Assembly: GCA_030849065.1 (NCBI GenBank)
Contig: JASAON010001514.1
Location: 1-45,288, forward strand
Direction of reading: 5' to 3'
DNA length: 45,288 bases
DNA from: Jaenimonas drosophilae
Taxonomy: Eukaryota > Euglenozoa > Kinetoplastea > Trypanosomatida > Trypanosomatidae
Below the pieces are notes generated by a model. The model had not been told where the DNA came from. It made no database searches and saw only the letters and a list, made by a program, of their open reading frames with translations. Shown piece by piece: positions 18,379-28,064 of this stretch. Numbering within the stretch: position 1 is the first letter of the stretch; every line of letters starts with the position of its first letter. The position numbers were made by a program, and so were the translations under genes.

Positions 18379-18681
18379 CTACGCATAACCGTAGAGGATG
18401 TGGCCGCGCTTGCGGAGTGCATTCACCACATCAGAGGCGGTGACGGTCTTCTTGCGGGCATACTCCGTGAAGGAGGTGGCATCACGCACAACACCTTCAA
18501 CGTAGCTCTTGAGCACACGGCGGACCTCCTCGTAAATCTCAGAAGAGATGCGCTTCACGCCACCACGACGAGCGAGACGGCGGATGGAGCCGCGGGTGAT
18601 GCCACGGATGTTGTCGCGGAGGACCTTCTTCTGGCGCTTCTGGCTGCCCTTGGCGTCAGCGGACTTCTTACCCTTGGCCAT
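18379..18681 (-). CDS. Histone H4, copy 1
   Basis: 100 aa from [12 protein letters not shown] (ATG at 18681). It has the core histone fold of H4 ([28 protein letters not shown], then [19 protein letters not shown], and the ending [11 protein letters not shown]). The MAKGKKS start and GYA end match kinetoplastid H4, which differs from the SGRGKGG start of most eukaryotes; this is the strongest taxonomic clue in the window. The protein is identical to copy 2, 221 nt further upstream in the transcript. Forms the nucleosome core with H3. Confidence 0.97.
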   Translation of the reverse strand: MAKGKKSADAKGSQKRQKKVLRDNIRGITRGSIRRLARRGGVKRISSEIYEEVRRVLKSYVEGVVRDATSFTEYARKKTVTASDVVNALRKRGHILYGYA

Positions 18682-18721
18682 GATGTAGTTGTAGAGGTTG
18701 TGTGTTTTGTGAGGTAGTATT

Positions 18722-18770
18722 CTACGTGGAGAAGCAAAAAAAAAAAGGAAGCAAAAAAAAAAAGAAACGA
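18722..18770 (-). promoter_or_regulatory. Predicted spliced-leader acceptor of H4 copy 1
   Basis: Two T-runs within a C/T tract (about 18770-18728 on the minus strand) are followed by the first AG at 18723-18722, 40 nt before the ATG. No other AG lies between this site and the ATG. Confidence 0.7.
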
Positions 18771-18901
18771 AGTAGTCCTCAGACTCGTACAATGGCTTTC
18801 GTGAGCACTACTCATACTACTCACCCCTTCACGGCGCCCAATCACAAATTTGTTCGGAAAACAAAACGTGCATCTATAAAGTGTTGTGTTGTAGCTATGC
18901 T

Positions 18902-19204
18902 TTACGCATAACCGTAGAGAATGTGGCCGCGCTTGCGGAGCGCATTCACCACATCGGAGGCGGTGACGGTCTTCTTGCGGGCGTACTCCGTGAAGGAGGT
19001 GGCATCACGCACAACACCCTCGACGTAGCTCTTGAGCACACGGCGGACCTCCTCGTAAATCTCAGAAGAGATGCGCTTCACGCCACCACGACGAGCGAGA
19101 CGGCGGATGGAGCCGCGGGTGATACCACGGATGTTGTCGCGGAGGACCTTCTTCTGGCGCTTCTGGCTGCCCTTGGCGTCAGCGGACTTCTTACCCTTGG
19201 CCAT
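18902..19204 (-). CDS. Histone H4, copy 2
   Basis: 100 aa, identical in protein sequence to copy 1. By eye the two genes differ at about 8 of 303 nucleotides, all synonymous, including TAA versus TAG stops. Seven differences fall in the 3' 40 percent, so the 5' part is nearly identical, which suggests recent gene conversion or tandem duplication. The leader of this copy contains a (CA)n tract (19219-19237 as GT), unlike copy 1. Confidence 0.97.
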   Translation of the reverse strand: MAKGKKSADAKGSQKRQKKVLRDNIRGITRGSIRRLARRGGVKRISSEIYEEVRRVLKSYVEGVVRDATSFTEYARKKTVTASDVVNALRKRGHILYGYA

Positions 19205-19559
19205 GATGGATGATGAAGTGTGTGTGTGTGTGTGTGTTGATCTAGAGTACATACAATGTGTGATTGAAGGAAGATAGTTTGTCAGGTGTTGGTGAGGTCA
19301 GTGCCAATCCAAGAACATCTCATGTCAATGATGTCCGTGTACGTGTGCGTGTGTAAGTTAGTGGGTATTCTGTGGATGATGGCACCTGCCATCTCATCTT
19401 CTCTTGCTTGCGCACCTCACAACAACAACAACAATAACAATAACTACAGCAATCATCGTAGTGTTATACTCGTTGTTCGTTGTGTGTGTATGAGTAAATG
19501 TGTGTGTGTGTGTGTTGATGGAAGCGTTGCGTACTCATTCATGATCTCCATCATCATCA
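19205..19559. other. Intergenic region, H4 copy 2 to ADP-ribosylglycohydrolase-like gene
   Basis: 355 nt without a gene. It has (GT)n at 19218-19237, a likely acceptor AG at 19243-19242 preceded by a short C/T tract, AAC/AAT repeats at 19420-19441 and a second GT run at 19499-19515. Confidence 0.6.
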
Positions 19560-20930
19560 TCAGTGATGTGGCGGATTCCATGCCCACTGCGAGATCTCCG
19601 TGGCCATCGTTGCCAACATCTCCACGCCCGCCGTTGCGTTTAGCCACGCACTCGGCAAACACCGAACGCCACATCGCGCGCCGAGCATCGCACCCACCAA
19701 CATAGCACGATGGCCTGTACGCCCGCCCAGTGCAACAGCCTGGCCAATACCGACGCAGATGCTGCTGGATGATGATGATGATGATGGTTTTGTTGTTGTG
19801 GCATCTACAATGGCCAACGCCTCACGTACAACGGCGGCATCGTACAAGACTGGGCGAGGGCCCACCACCTCCTCCGCCCCACGCGCACGCACACATTCCG
19901 TGTAGTACTCATGCATCGCCACGTTGATGTCATGGCGTCGCTGTGCGCGATCCATCTTCATCACATCAACATCATCATTCTCCAACATCGTCGGGCAGTG
20001 CAACGCGTGTGGTGATGGGAAGATGGCGGAGGTGTTGGCCGGAGCGTTGAAGGCGGCGTTGCGGATCGGCGATGGGTTTGATTGCAAACATCGCAGCGGC
20101 ACACTCATCGCTGCACGTGCGTAGTCGCAGGCCGCGATGCGATTGGCTTCGAGTGCGTCGGCCAGTGAAAAAGAAGAGCTGCGCGAGCTCACCGCCTCCT
20201 CCCACCAATTGTGTTTCATGTTGGTGTTGTTGTGTTGAGCATCCATTGGAGTACTCAGCTTCTCCAGGAGAGGATCTGCAAACCTGCGCAACGCGGCATC
20301 ACTTGCGTAAGGATATACAACTGGCAGCGCCACGACGGTATTGATGAGGTGCAGGAGAGATCCATGCTCTTGGGCGAAGACGTGTGTTGCATCAACACGG
20401 TGTGCGGCACGCGACCAACCATCATCCACGGCGCTTGGTGCAAAATCTCCCCGTGCATGATGCATCGCGCGAATAACCTCCACAAAAAGTGTGTAGGAAA
20501 ATGAATGTTGGTGCAGCGGGTTCATCTCACGACGTTGGATGCGCTCCGCCTCACCAGACGCACTCAGCTGAACGTGGCCTAGGAGAGGTACATCGGCAAA
20601 ACACAAGAGATCCTCCACCGCATCACTACTGGAGTTGTTGTTGTTGGATGATGATGATGATGGTGTGCCATGAGTTGTGTTGGAGAGCTGATCATGTTTC
20701 CACGCACGTGCCTCCATCTCCTCGCGACGGCTGCGCTCTACATGTTGTGCGATGGTGGTGGCATCATAACCATCGAAGGAGCGTCCAGCTCCATCACCTA
20801 CCGCAGCTCCGAGCACAAGACCAACTTGCCGCTGTTGCACCTCACTCAGTTGTTTGTAGCTGCTGCGGTACGTATGATCAACATCACGTCTACTGGAGAG
20901 GGTCTCGTGGCCTACACGAGGCGGAGGCAT
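19560..20930 (-). CDS. ADP-ribosylglycohydrolase (ARH/DraG) family protein, probably inactive
   Basis: 456 aa from the ATG at 20930; the frame continues upstream only through CAA repeats to a TTG. The ARH fold is seen at both ends: GLVLGAAVGDGAGRSFDG (about 37-54) and GGRTGHRAMLVGAMLGARCGVRCLPSAW (about 402-429). In active ARH/DraG enzymes these regions carry TDDT- and DTDT-type Asp/Thr clusters that hold two Mg ions. Here the first site reads FSYT and the second GGRTGH, so the metal ligands are missing. The pattern is closer to the J1-crystallin-like branch, which also lacks hydrolase activity. Asn/Ser-rich loops interrupt the domain. A role in reversing ADP-ribosylation is therefore doubtful; binding or structural roles are possible. 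Confidence 0.75.
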   Translation of the reverse strand: MPPPRVGHETLSSRRDVDHTYRSSYKQLSEVQQRQVGLVLGAAVGDGAGRSFDGYDATTIAQHVERSRREEMEARAWKHDQLSNTTHGTPSSSSSNNNNSSSDAVEDLLCFADVPLLGHVQLSASGEAERIQRREMNPLHQHSFSYTLFVEVIRAMHHARGDFAPSAVDDGWSRAAHRVDATHVFAQEHGSLLHLINTVVALPVVYPYASDAALRRFADPLLEKLSTPMDAQHNNTNMKHNWWEEAVSSRSSSFSLADALEANRIAACDYARAAMSVPLRCLQSNPSPIRNAAFNAPANTSAIFPSPHALHCPTMLENDDVDVMKMDRAQRRHDINVAMHEYYTECVRARGAEEVVGPRPVLYDAAVVREALAIVDATTTKPSSSSSSSSICVGIGQAVALGGRTGHRAMLVGAMLGARCGVRCLPSAWLNATAGVEMLATMATEISQWAWNPPHH

Positions 20931-21444
20931 CCAAGCGAAGGTGTGCTGAGGATGATGAAGATGCTGTTGTTGTTGTTGTTGTTGTTGTTGTGTGTTCGGC
21001 ACCACAACGTCAAGGACTCTCGGTGTACGACGCACAGCAACACACAAGAGGACTACGAATTTTTACATGAGAAGAATGAAGAAGACGGAGAAGAAGAATG
21101 AAGGTTTGTTGGTGAAGTACATGAATGCATGCCACCTCGTTCATCACCTGATGAGCTACAACAACAACAACACTCATAATGATGAAGTTGCTGTGCTTGT
21201 GTTCCTTGTTGTTTGTGTTGTTGTGTGTAGCGCAACTGTGTTAGGTGCGTGTGTGTGTGCAGGTGTACGCCAGCCAATGTGTGGGCGTTGGCATCCACTC
21301 ATGCACGCAGATTCGCGTGCTCTCTCTCTATGGGATGGAGATCATCAAGTGCGTGATGATCCCGACCTTCTTCTGTGCCGAGACACACAACAACAACAAC
21401 ATGTACGCATGTACGTATGTGTGTGAGTGTGTGTGTGTGTGTGC
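20931..21444. other. Intergenic region, ADP-ribosylglycohydrolase-like gene to LRR-IQ gene
   Basis: 514 nt without a gene. A GTT run at 20965-20990 places nine CAA triplets in the leader 35-60 nt before the ATG. A purine-rich tract at 21067-21103 is a candidate acceptor tract. AAC occurs at 21161-21174, GT at 21424-21444. Confidence 0.6.
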
Positions 21445-23739
21445 CTAGTGTGTGGCTGTGCTACGCGCAGAAGATGGAGTGGATTCATCCGTGGGCAGCA
21501 TCACCGCGGAGGGGGCGTTGAGGTTGATGTCTTTGGCAAGACGCGACGAACTCAGGTGCACGCCCAGCTTATCCATCAACACCTTTTGTACCTCGTGGAG
21601 CTGTGCGCGGAGATCCATCACCTCGCAACGCAATCGCTGCACCTCCCGTGGGCCACGTACCTCACGTTCTAAGCGGCGTCGCTCCACGAACCCGCGCCCC
21701 GCTCGCTGAATGTGGCAGACGTACGGCACCAAAGATGCCACGAACTCATCATAACCCGCCTTCAGCATTCTCCATGACTTCCGCGCTGCATATCCACGGT
21801 AAAAGCGCTGAATCAAGCGTGCCGCACGCTCCTGCTCCCGCTGCGACATGATTCTGAACTCATCCAAATCGGCCCACATGGTGGAGATGACGTTCTGCAA
21901 ACTCTTCATGGTGGCGAGCACCTCCACAATGCCAGATGATGCTGGCGCACCTGCACATGAAGAGGATGAAGATGCTCCCACAGCTGCTGCCGCTGGTGGT
22001 GGTGGTGTTGGTGGGGCGGAGGCATGGTGTTGTTGTGGTGGCGTATTCATCACCATCAAGGACGCGTAGTAGCGTGGAGAATTGTATAAACGAAGCTGAT
22101 GGCGAATGAAGCCGCACATCTCACGTGTTTCTTCGGGGAGGTGCATCCGCGCCAGAGCTCCGCGCATGTGGCGTTGGATGACCACCGCGGCGAAGGAGCG
22201 ACGAACGACGTCCTCCCTCCACAGCGTCTCCACCACGCCACTGAGGCTCTTCACTTTTTGCTGCATGGCACGTACAACCTGTGCGAGAGCTGCATCACCT
22301 CTGCCCAGCGTGGCTGTGGCTGTGGCTGTGGTGGTGGTTGGTGTGGGCAGCTGCGGAGATTCGCGTCCAGGGCCAATGGGGTCAGGGCTGATGGCGGAGG
22401 AGTAGGTGCCGCCGGCATTCATGTTGGCCAAAGATGCGTTGTTGATGTGGGCGGAGAGAGGAATGCGTAGCATCTCCGCAGAGGGTGGTGCAGGCTCACC
22501 TTCCTCCTCCTCCATCACGCGCTCCGGCGTACTCGTGGAGGTCATGGGATGTTGTTGTTGTTGTTGATGATGGTCATCATCATCATCATCGTCCTCCTCC
22601 TCCAACACATCGCCAGCTGCATCGTCTTCCTCCCCCGACTCCAGCTCATCTTCCTCTTCAATGGCCTGGATAATGTCGGGCAAATCAGCCGGCGCAGAAA
22701 CACGCTCGCTCATCTTGCGCAGGTACTTCTCCAGCTCATCCTTCTGTTGGGCGTTGAGGAGCTCCAACAGCTTCAGTGAGATGGCGCCACGCTCACGAAA
22801 CAAGTGATTGATGGCCGCGGTGTGTTCGCTGTACGTAAACTCCACCAAATCGAGCGTGTTTAGTAACGGGGCCAACCACAACAGCACCGGCCGCCACCAC
22901 CACACCTTGGCACCACCCATCACAGACGATGAGCTCTGCCGGTGTTGTTGTTGCTGATGATGCTGATGGTGATGTTGGCCTTGCTCCATCGTGAATGGAT
23001 TGCCGTAGAGCTGCACATGATGCAGGCTCTCTGCCATGGCGGCGAGCGGAACGAGGCTGCTCACGTGGCGAATGCGGTTGCGACGGAGCTGAAGTGTGTG
23101 GATGCTGAGGAGGGGCAGACGCTGATCCAAGTCGGTGAGGTGCTCAATGCGGTTGTAGTCAAGATTCAGAATCTGCAACGAGGGCAAACAGCGGAGGTCG
23201 GGCACCTCCACCAAGACGTTGTGCGAGAGGTTGAGGGAGGTGATGTGCAGAGCACAGTCCTCCGCCTCCACGTAGCCCGCCGCGGCACGTTGCAAGCCAC
23301 CACTTCCTCCCGCGGTGTTGTTTGGATCGCCATGATGATGCTGAAGTGTGGCGCCGAGCTCCATCAGCTGGAGTTTGTTGTGGCTGAGGTCCACCACACG
23401 AATGTGTGGCAGCGCCTTCAGCAGCTGGCACGAGTGGCGATCCATCTGGTGGAGCTCATTGTGGCTGAGGTTGAGGAGCTCCAGCGATGGCATCGCGTCA
23501 AGACCCGTCAAGCGCCGCAGCTTGTTGTGTGGTGCTTGGAAGGTGGTGATGAAGGGCAGGACGAGTGCCAGACGGCTGTTGGGTGAGGCTGTAAGTGAGC
23601 TCAAACCACAGTGCGAGACGGTGAGAATGCGCACATGCTCGGCACCATCATCACGGTAGGTGCGTGGGAGTGGGAGCTCTCCGAGTATGTTTGATGTGCC
23701 ATCTTGGCTGGAGATGTTGAGGTGGCCTGGTGAAGACAT
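21445..23739 (-). CDS. Leucine-rich repeat and IQ-motif protein (LRRIQ/CEP97-like architecture)
   Basis: 764 aa from the ATG at 23739 (MSSPGHLNIS); an upstream in-frame Met would add a Cys run from a microsatellite. Residues about 45-280 hold 6-7 leucine-rich repeats of the SDS22-like type (LELLNLSHNEL, IRVVDLSHNKL, ITSLNLSHNVL, LQILNLDYNRI, IHTLQLRRNRI). An acidic linker (about 370-420) and Pro/Ser-rich spacers follow. Three IQ motifs (VVIQRHMRGALAR, RLIQRFYRGYAARK, CHIQRAGRGFVERR) lie in the C-terminal third, then a predicted coiled coil (VQRLRCEVMDLRAQLHEVQKV). LRR followed by IQ motifs is typical of centriolar and axonemal proteins such as CEP97 and LRRIQ proteins. A basal-body or flagellar role is inferred. 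Confidence 0.87.
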   Translation of the reverse strand: MSSPGHLNISSQDGTSNILGELPLPRTYRDDGAEHVRILTVSHCGLSSLTASPNSRLALVLPFITTFQAPHNKLRRLTGLDAMPSLELLNLSHNELHQMDRHSCQLLKALPHIRVVDLSHNKLQLMELGATLQHHHGDPNNTAGGSGGLQRAAAGYVEAEDCALHITSLNLSHNVLVEVPDLRCLPSLQILNLDYNRIEHLTDLDQRLPLLSIHTLQLRRNRIRHVSSLVPLAAMAESLHHVQLYGNPFTMEQGQHHHQHHQQQQHRQSSSSVMGGAKVWWWRPVLLWLAPLLNTLDLVEFTYSEHTAAINHLFRERGAISLKLLELLNAQQKDELEKYLRKMSERVSAPADLPDIIQAIEEEDELESGEEDDAAGDVLEEEDDDDDDDHHQQQQQHPMTSTSTPERVMEEEEGEPAPPSAEMLRIPLSAHINNASLANMNAGGTYSSAISPDPIGPGRESPQLPTPTTTTATATATLGRGDAALAQVVRAMQQKVKSLSGVVETLWREDVVRRSFAAVVIQRHMRGALARMHLPEETREMCGFIRHQLRLYNSPRYYASLMVMNTPPQQHHASAPPTPPPPAAAAVGASSSSSCAGAPASSGIVEVLATMKSLQNVISTMWADLDEFRIMSQREQERAARLIQRFYRGYAARKSWRMLKAGYDEFVASLVPYVCHIQRAGRGFVERRRLEREVRGPREVQRLRCEVMDLRAQLHEVQKVLMDKLGVHLSSSRLAKDINLNAPSAVMLPTDESTPSSARSTATH

Positions 23740-23829
23740 CGCGCAACAACAACAACAACACCAACAACGCACACACGCAAGGAAGTGGAAGTGGTGCTAC
23801 CACACTGGATGACGTTGATGTGTTGGTGC

Positions 23830-23868
<39 letters not shown>

Positions 23869-24229
23869 GGGAGAGATGATGATGATGCCACACAAATATG
23901 CAGATCACTACAAAGAAAAACAAATTCAGAAGAAGACGCAACAGAAACTGAATATATATTCAACGCGCGCGAACGTCTGTGTGAGTTGGCTGACCGATAA
24001 TCTATAAATGGCAAACTGGAGTGGAGCCCAACAACAAGAATGAATGATGATGGCGGTGTTGCTGATGAAATGCACTCGAGCTGGTGTTGCCGGCAATGGT
24101 TCCGTATGCGCTACAAATATGGAGAGAGAGAGAGAGGTGCACTACAAAGAGAATCGAGCACGTGATCGGCTGTTGTGGAGAAGAAGAAAAAATGATGTTG
24201 TTGTTGCAACTCGGTACTAGTTGTTGTTG

Positions 24230-24269
<40 letters not shown>

Positions 24270-24674
24270 TATGAAGATAAGACTGCACAACACACGTACA
24301 ACGACGATCAATAAATCGCACACTCTATTCGGGGCAGTCCTCAAAGAGGGGCTGTTGGCACACACACAACGTGTTTGTGTGTGTGTGTGTGTGGCTTCGA
24401 TAATCCGAAGATGTGCTTATGTGGTGGTTGAGATGAAGATGATGAAGAAGATGAATGTGTGCTCGCATGGCATCGTTCAGCTGCTTGTTGGCACTCATGC
24501 ATCCGCAGAACAATAAAAAAAGGAAGAGATTAGGAAACTGCCACAACGCCATGAAGAACCACAACGCACACAAACACAAACACACGCACCAACAACAAAA
24601 GTGTGTGTGAGTGTGTGCCACATTCCACGCTGCATCGCACTCCTCGTCCCACCCACGCCAACATTTTTGCTCTG
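23740..24674. other. 935-nt intergenic region, LRR-IQ to SF3B1
   Basis: No gene supported. It contains GT runs at 23832-23862, 24230-24268 and 24376-24392, GA repeats at 24121-24136, and a GTT run at 24195-24209. Short frames are His/Thr or Cys/Val runs from these repeats. I found no tRNA-like box A/box B pair or other RNA gene. Confidence 0.65.
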
Positions 24675-27600
24675 TTACACAACAACCTGAAGTGCGTAGC
24701 GCGTGAAGCGTCTATCCTCGCTATCCTCCACCATCGGGTAGTAGGGCACCAACTGGTGTGGGCTATGCACGTACACCATGTTGTACGTGCGACGATAAAT
24801 GTCACGCACCTTCGTGGATGGATGAAAGAGACCTTGTTGGAGGTACTGCAACATGGTGGCTGAGCCAAGCTGCACACGTGCCGCTTCATAAAAAGACACA
24901 ACGGCGGTGACCATCTTCAGCCGCTCCTCCGCCACCGTCGTCTCGCGCTTCGAGAGGAGCTCGAGAATGTTGGGATGGATGAGGTTGAGGAGGTGCATCG
25001 TTACATCCGCAAAGCCATCGCTGCCCGCGGCGGTGAGAATCATCGCCCGGCACGCCTCCACCGCCATGCGGCGCATGGTTAAGCTCGTCTCGGTGAGCGC
25101 GCGCTCCATCAGCGGCACGAAGGCGAGGATATAGTCCTTCCCCGCCACGCCAACATACTCAAAGACGTAGCGGATGGACTTGAGCACCGCGTGCTGCACA
25201 ATCACAGCCACCTGCTCGCCTTCACTGATGCGGTACTCATTGAGAAGGTACGGCACCACGGTGAAGAGGCCGCACTCCTTGGCGATGGCGGCGATGGCGA
25301 TGGCGGTACATACACGAATCTTGCGCTTATCCTGGCGGAGCTGATCCACGAGCTGAAGAAGAATGGAGAAGGGCCTAATACGGTTGGCAATCACGCCAAA
25401 GGTGCGTGTGCAGGCTCGTCGGGTCTCGCGCCGCTCCGCGTCGAGCAGCTCAAAGAGGCCTCGTGTGGCGAGCTCGTGGAGGTGCACCGCCTTCACCTCA
25501 TCACTGTAGTGTGTGGTGATGTCTTCAATGAGCAACACCGCGTTGTGCTGAACGTGGGAAAATTTGTTCTTAATGACGAAGGTTAGCTTCTTGAGAAGCT
25601 CCGCCACGGAGGGCTTGTAGCGTGCTGCACCGAGCTCCGTCAGAATGGCACGTGTGGCCTTGAGGTTGGAGGCGAGAACACTGCCGTTGGGGTCCTCCAG
25701 GCGTTCGTACAAACTTCGGCCCAAGTCCTGGAGAAAGACGATGCCATCGGCCTGCATCACGGCATGTGCGATGCGCGCCACGAGCTCACTGGCCTGTACT
25801 CGCATCATGGCCTCGCTGTTCTCACGGCGGTGTTTGATGAGATCAAAGACCGACTTCATGTGGAGCTTGAGACGGTAGCCGAGGGCGTTACACAAGGTTG
25901 AGAGGCCATCCACCACGACACGGTTCACCCCTGTTTCGTCCTGCCACACGGCGCTGATGCTGCCATCGAGAAGTGAGGTGATGAGGCCATCTGAGACGGC
26001 GGCGAGGCCAACGGCATCCACAACACGGCGCACCGTGTCAAGCACCATGCGTTGGTACTGCACGTTTTCATCCTTCATGAAGGGAACGAGCTGCTGGAGC
26101 ACCTCACTGCCACCCAACTTGATGGCGAGCTCCACCGTGGCGGCGGTGAGGGTCATGGCGGTTTTCCGGTCAGCCGCCACACGCCGCACCAGCCAAAAGC
26201 CCTCGAAGAAGGGCTGCATAACCGTTTCACGGATCAGCTTGGCCGAGACACCTTCGGCGGCGATGCAACGGCGCACCACATTGAGCAAGATGGCGCGGTG
26301 CGCATCTTCGGGGGTGTTGAATTGGCTCACCAAGGTGGGCATCATATCCGTCATGCGCTCCTGTGCGTCGTCGGGGTACATGAGCGGCACCAACGCACCA
26401 AAGGCGTTTAAGAAGGCGCTGGCGAAGCTTCCGGTGCCCTCCTTGGACTTCTCGCACACCACCTCCACCAACGGGTGGAGCTCATCAATGCCAAAGGGGG
26501 CGCAGGCCTGAGCAATGTTGGCGATGGCGGTGGCGGCATCACGACGCACACGCTTCTCATCGCGAATCAGCCGCTCCAGCATCGGCACCATGGTGCGGAG
26601 CTGGCCAAGGATGCTGTGGCCACACATGGTGGCGAGCTCGCCCAAGGTGCGCGCGACGGTTTGACGAGCAAAGGCCAGGGCTGAGTAGCTCAAATCGCGC
26701 AGCATCATCATCGCCTCCTCCACATTCACGGCGTAGCCCACCAAGGCAGCCACCTTGGCCGTGTGCCGGCGCACGGCATCCTTCTCGTGCGCAAAATCCT
26801 CCTTGATGGCATCAAAAACGCAGTGGAGGCCAACCACACGGCTCAGGAGGATGAGCACCTGCTTGCCATCTTCACGAATGATGGATTCCTGCGCGGTGAG
26901 GAGAGGCTCCATCATATGCACCACAATGGGTGCGCATGTACGAATCTCCGTTCCCATCCTCGCCACGAGTGCCTTGGTGAAGTCAATGAAGTAGTGCTTC
27001 TCCTGCAGCTCGAGGGTATCTGCGCTCCACACGTGGAAAATGCGCTCAACAATCATGGAGCTGCCCAACACACGTGCCTTGTCGAGGAGGTAGCGTGTGC
27101 CAGCGCGACGTTGTGCGGCATCACCATTCTTAATCTTGAAGAGGTTGCGCATGAGGAGGTAGGACGGGAGGTGCTCGTCTGGGATGGGGTCCACCTGATG
27201 GTACTTGAGCAGCTCCACAAAGATGGCGGCATCCTGTGGCTTCATGAGGGGCATATCATCACCAAGGCTCTCTGGGATATCGTAGAGCGCGGTCTGGCCA
27301 TCTTCGGCCATGGGCATGCCGAAAGCTGGCGCATCTGCATGAATCGAGCGCAACGCGAGCTCATAAAAGTTTGGCGCCTGCGGTGGCAGTGGGTTGTACT
27401 CGGCCGGCACCGGCACCACCTCAAAGTAGTCAGTGGGGAGCACCTCATCCAGGTACTCAGCCGTGAGGCGCTTGTTCTTGAGCCGCCACTCCTTCTCGAG
27501 CTGCTTCGCACGTGCCTCAATGGCCACGGCGGCAGCCCCACCCGCCTGTGCTCCACCCGCCGCGGACGCATCCCCGCCCGCGAAGTTGGATTGCATCGGC

Positions 27601-28064
27601 GTTGTGCCCTCAAACTGGTAGTTGGGCGTGGCACCAAAGGCCATGCCCGCACTCGGCGTCGCGGCAAACATCGGTGTGGCACCCATCAAGGGTGTGGCGC
27701 CCATCATCAAGGGTGTGGCACCACCGCCGGCACCAAAGCCGCCCGCGAGAGGGGTCTGCCCCGTTGGCATCGCGGGTGTGGCATTCATCATCGGTGTAGC
27801 TCCACCGGCTCCGAAGCGCGGGGTGCGCAGGCTAGTGCCATCAACGGAGCTGTACTGAGTTGGGGTGGCCATACCTCGCCAGCTGGAGGACTCCATCCCG
27901 CCCCCGGTGGCACGCATGCGTGGGGTTTCGGAGCTGCTGTTGTACTGGCGTGGCGTCATGGAGCTCCAGCGAGTGGTGCTTGACTGTGGTTGGCCCACCG
28001 CATCTTCCCAGCGGTGTTTCTTGGCCGCCTGGTCATCCTCCTGTGGTGGGTTGGGGTCTGACAT
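24675..28064 (-). CDS. SF3B1: Splicing factor 3B subunit 1 (SF3B1/SF3b155)
   Basis: 1129 aa from the ATG at 28064 (MSDPNPPQED). SF3B1 is the U2 snRNP HEAT-repeat protein that grips the branch-site helix; in kinetoplastids U2 snRNP serves mainly trans-splicing. The N-terminal region keeps two features of the family: Arg-Trp ligand motifs (KKHRWEDA with W19, TTRW with W33) like the U2AF-ligand motifs, and a series of ATP/GATP Thr-Pro repeats (about 80-150). The p14-binding-like stretch and EVVPVPAEYNPLPPQAPNF lie around 210-240. From about 290 to the end there are some 20 HEAT repeats, ending at HQLVPYYP and RRFTRYALQVVV, the usual C-terminus. It is shorter than human SF3B1 (1304 aa), mostly in the N-terminal part. 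Confidence 0.95.
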   Translation of the reverse strand: MSDPNPPQEDDQAAKKHRWEDAVGQPQSSTTRWSSMTPRQYNSSSETPRMRATGGGMESSSWRGMATPTQYSSVDGTSLRTPRFGAGGATPMMNATPAMPTGQTPLAGGFGAGGGATPLMMGATPLMGATPMFAATPSAGMAFGATPNYQFEGTTPMQSNFAGGDASAAGGAQAGGAAAVAIEARAKQLEKEWRLKNKRLTAEYLDEVLPTDYFEVVPVPAEYNPLPPQAPNFYELALRSIHADAPAFGMPMAEDGQTALYDIPESLGDDMPLMKPQDAAIFVELLKYHQVDPIPDEHLPSYLLMRNLFKIKNGDAAQRRAGTRYLLDKARVLGSSMIVERIFHVWSADTLELQEKHYFIDFTKALVARMGTEIRTCAPIVVHMMEPLLTAQESIIREDGKQVLILLSRVVGLHCVFDAIKEDFAHEKDAVRRHTAKVAALVGYAVNVEEAMMMLRDLSYSALAFARQTVARTLGELATMCGHSILGQLRTMVPMLERLIRDEKRVRRDAATAIANIAQACAPFGIDELHPLVEVVCEKSKEGTGSFASAFLNAFGALVPLMYPDDAQERMTDMMPTLVSQFNTPEDAHRAILLNVVRRCIAAEGVSAKLIRETVMQPFFEGFWLVRRVAADRKTAMTLTAATVELAIKLGGSEVLQQLVPFMKDENVQYQRMVLDTVRRVVDAVGLAAVSDGLITSLLDGSISAVWQDETGVNRVVVDGLSTLCNALGYRLKLHMKSVFDLIKHRRENSEAMMRVQASELVARIAHAVMQADGIVFLQDLGRSLYERLEDPNGSVLASNLKATRAILTELGAARYKPSVAELLKKLTFVIKNKFSHVQHNAVLLIEDITTHYSDEVKAVHLHELATRGLFELLDAERRETRRACTRTFGVIANRIRPFSILLQLVDQLRQDKRKIRVCTAIAIAAIAKECGLFTVVPYLLNEYRISEGEQVAVIVQHAVLKSIRYVFEYVGVAGKDYILAFVPLMERALTETSLTMRRMAVEACRAMILTAAGSDGFADVTMHLLNLIHPNILELLSKRETTVAEERLKMVTAVVSFYEAARVQLGSATMLQYLQQGLFHPSTKVRDIYRRTYNMVYVHSPHQLVPYYPMVEDSEDRRFTRYALQVVV

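Noticed and set aside
24530..24901. Minus-strand 123-codon frame overlapping the SF3B1 3' end
   Set aside because: Alternate frame of SF3B1 plus a His/Val/Cys-rich spacer; no independent support.
26763..27983. Plus-strand 406-codon frame opposite SF3B1
   Set aside because: Antisense shadow of the SF3B1 HEAT region; no recognisable domain.
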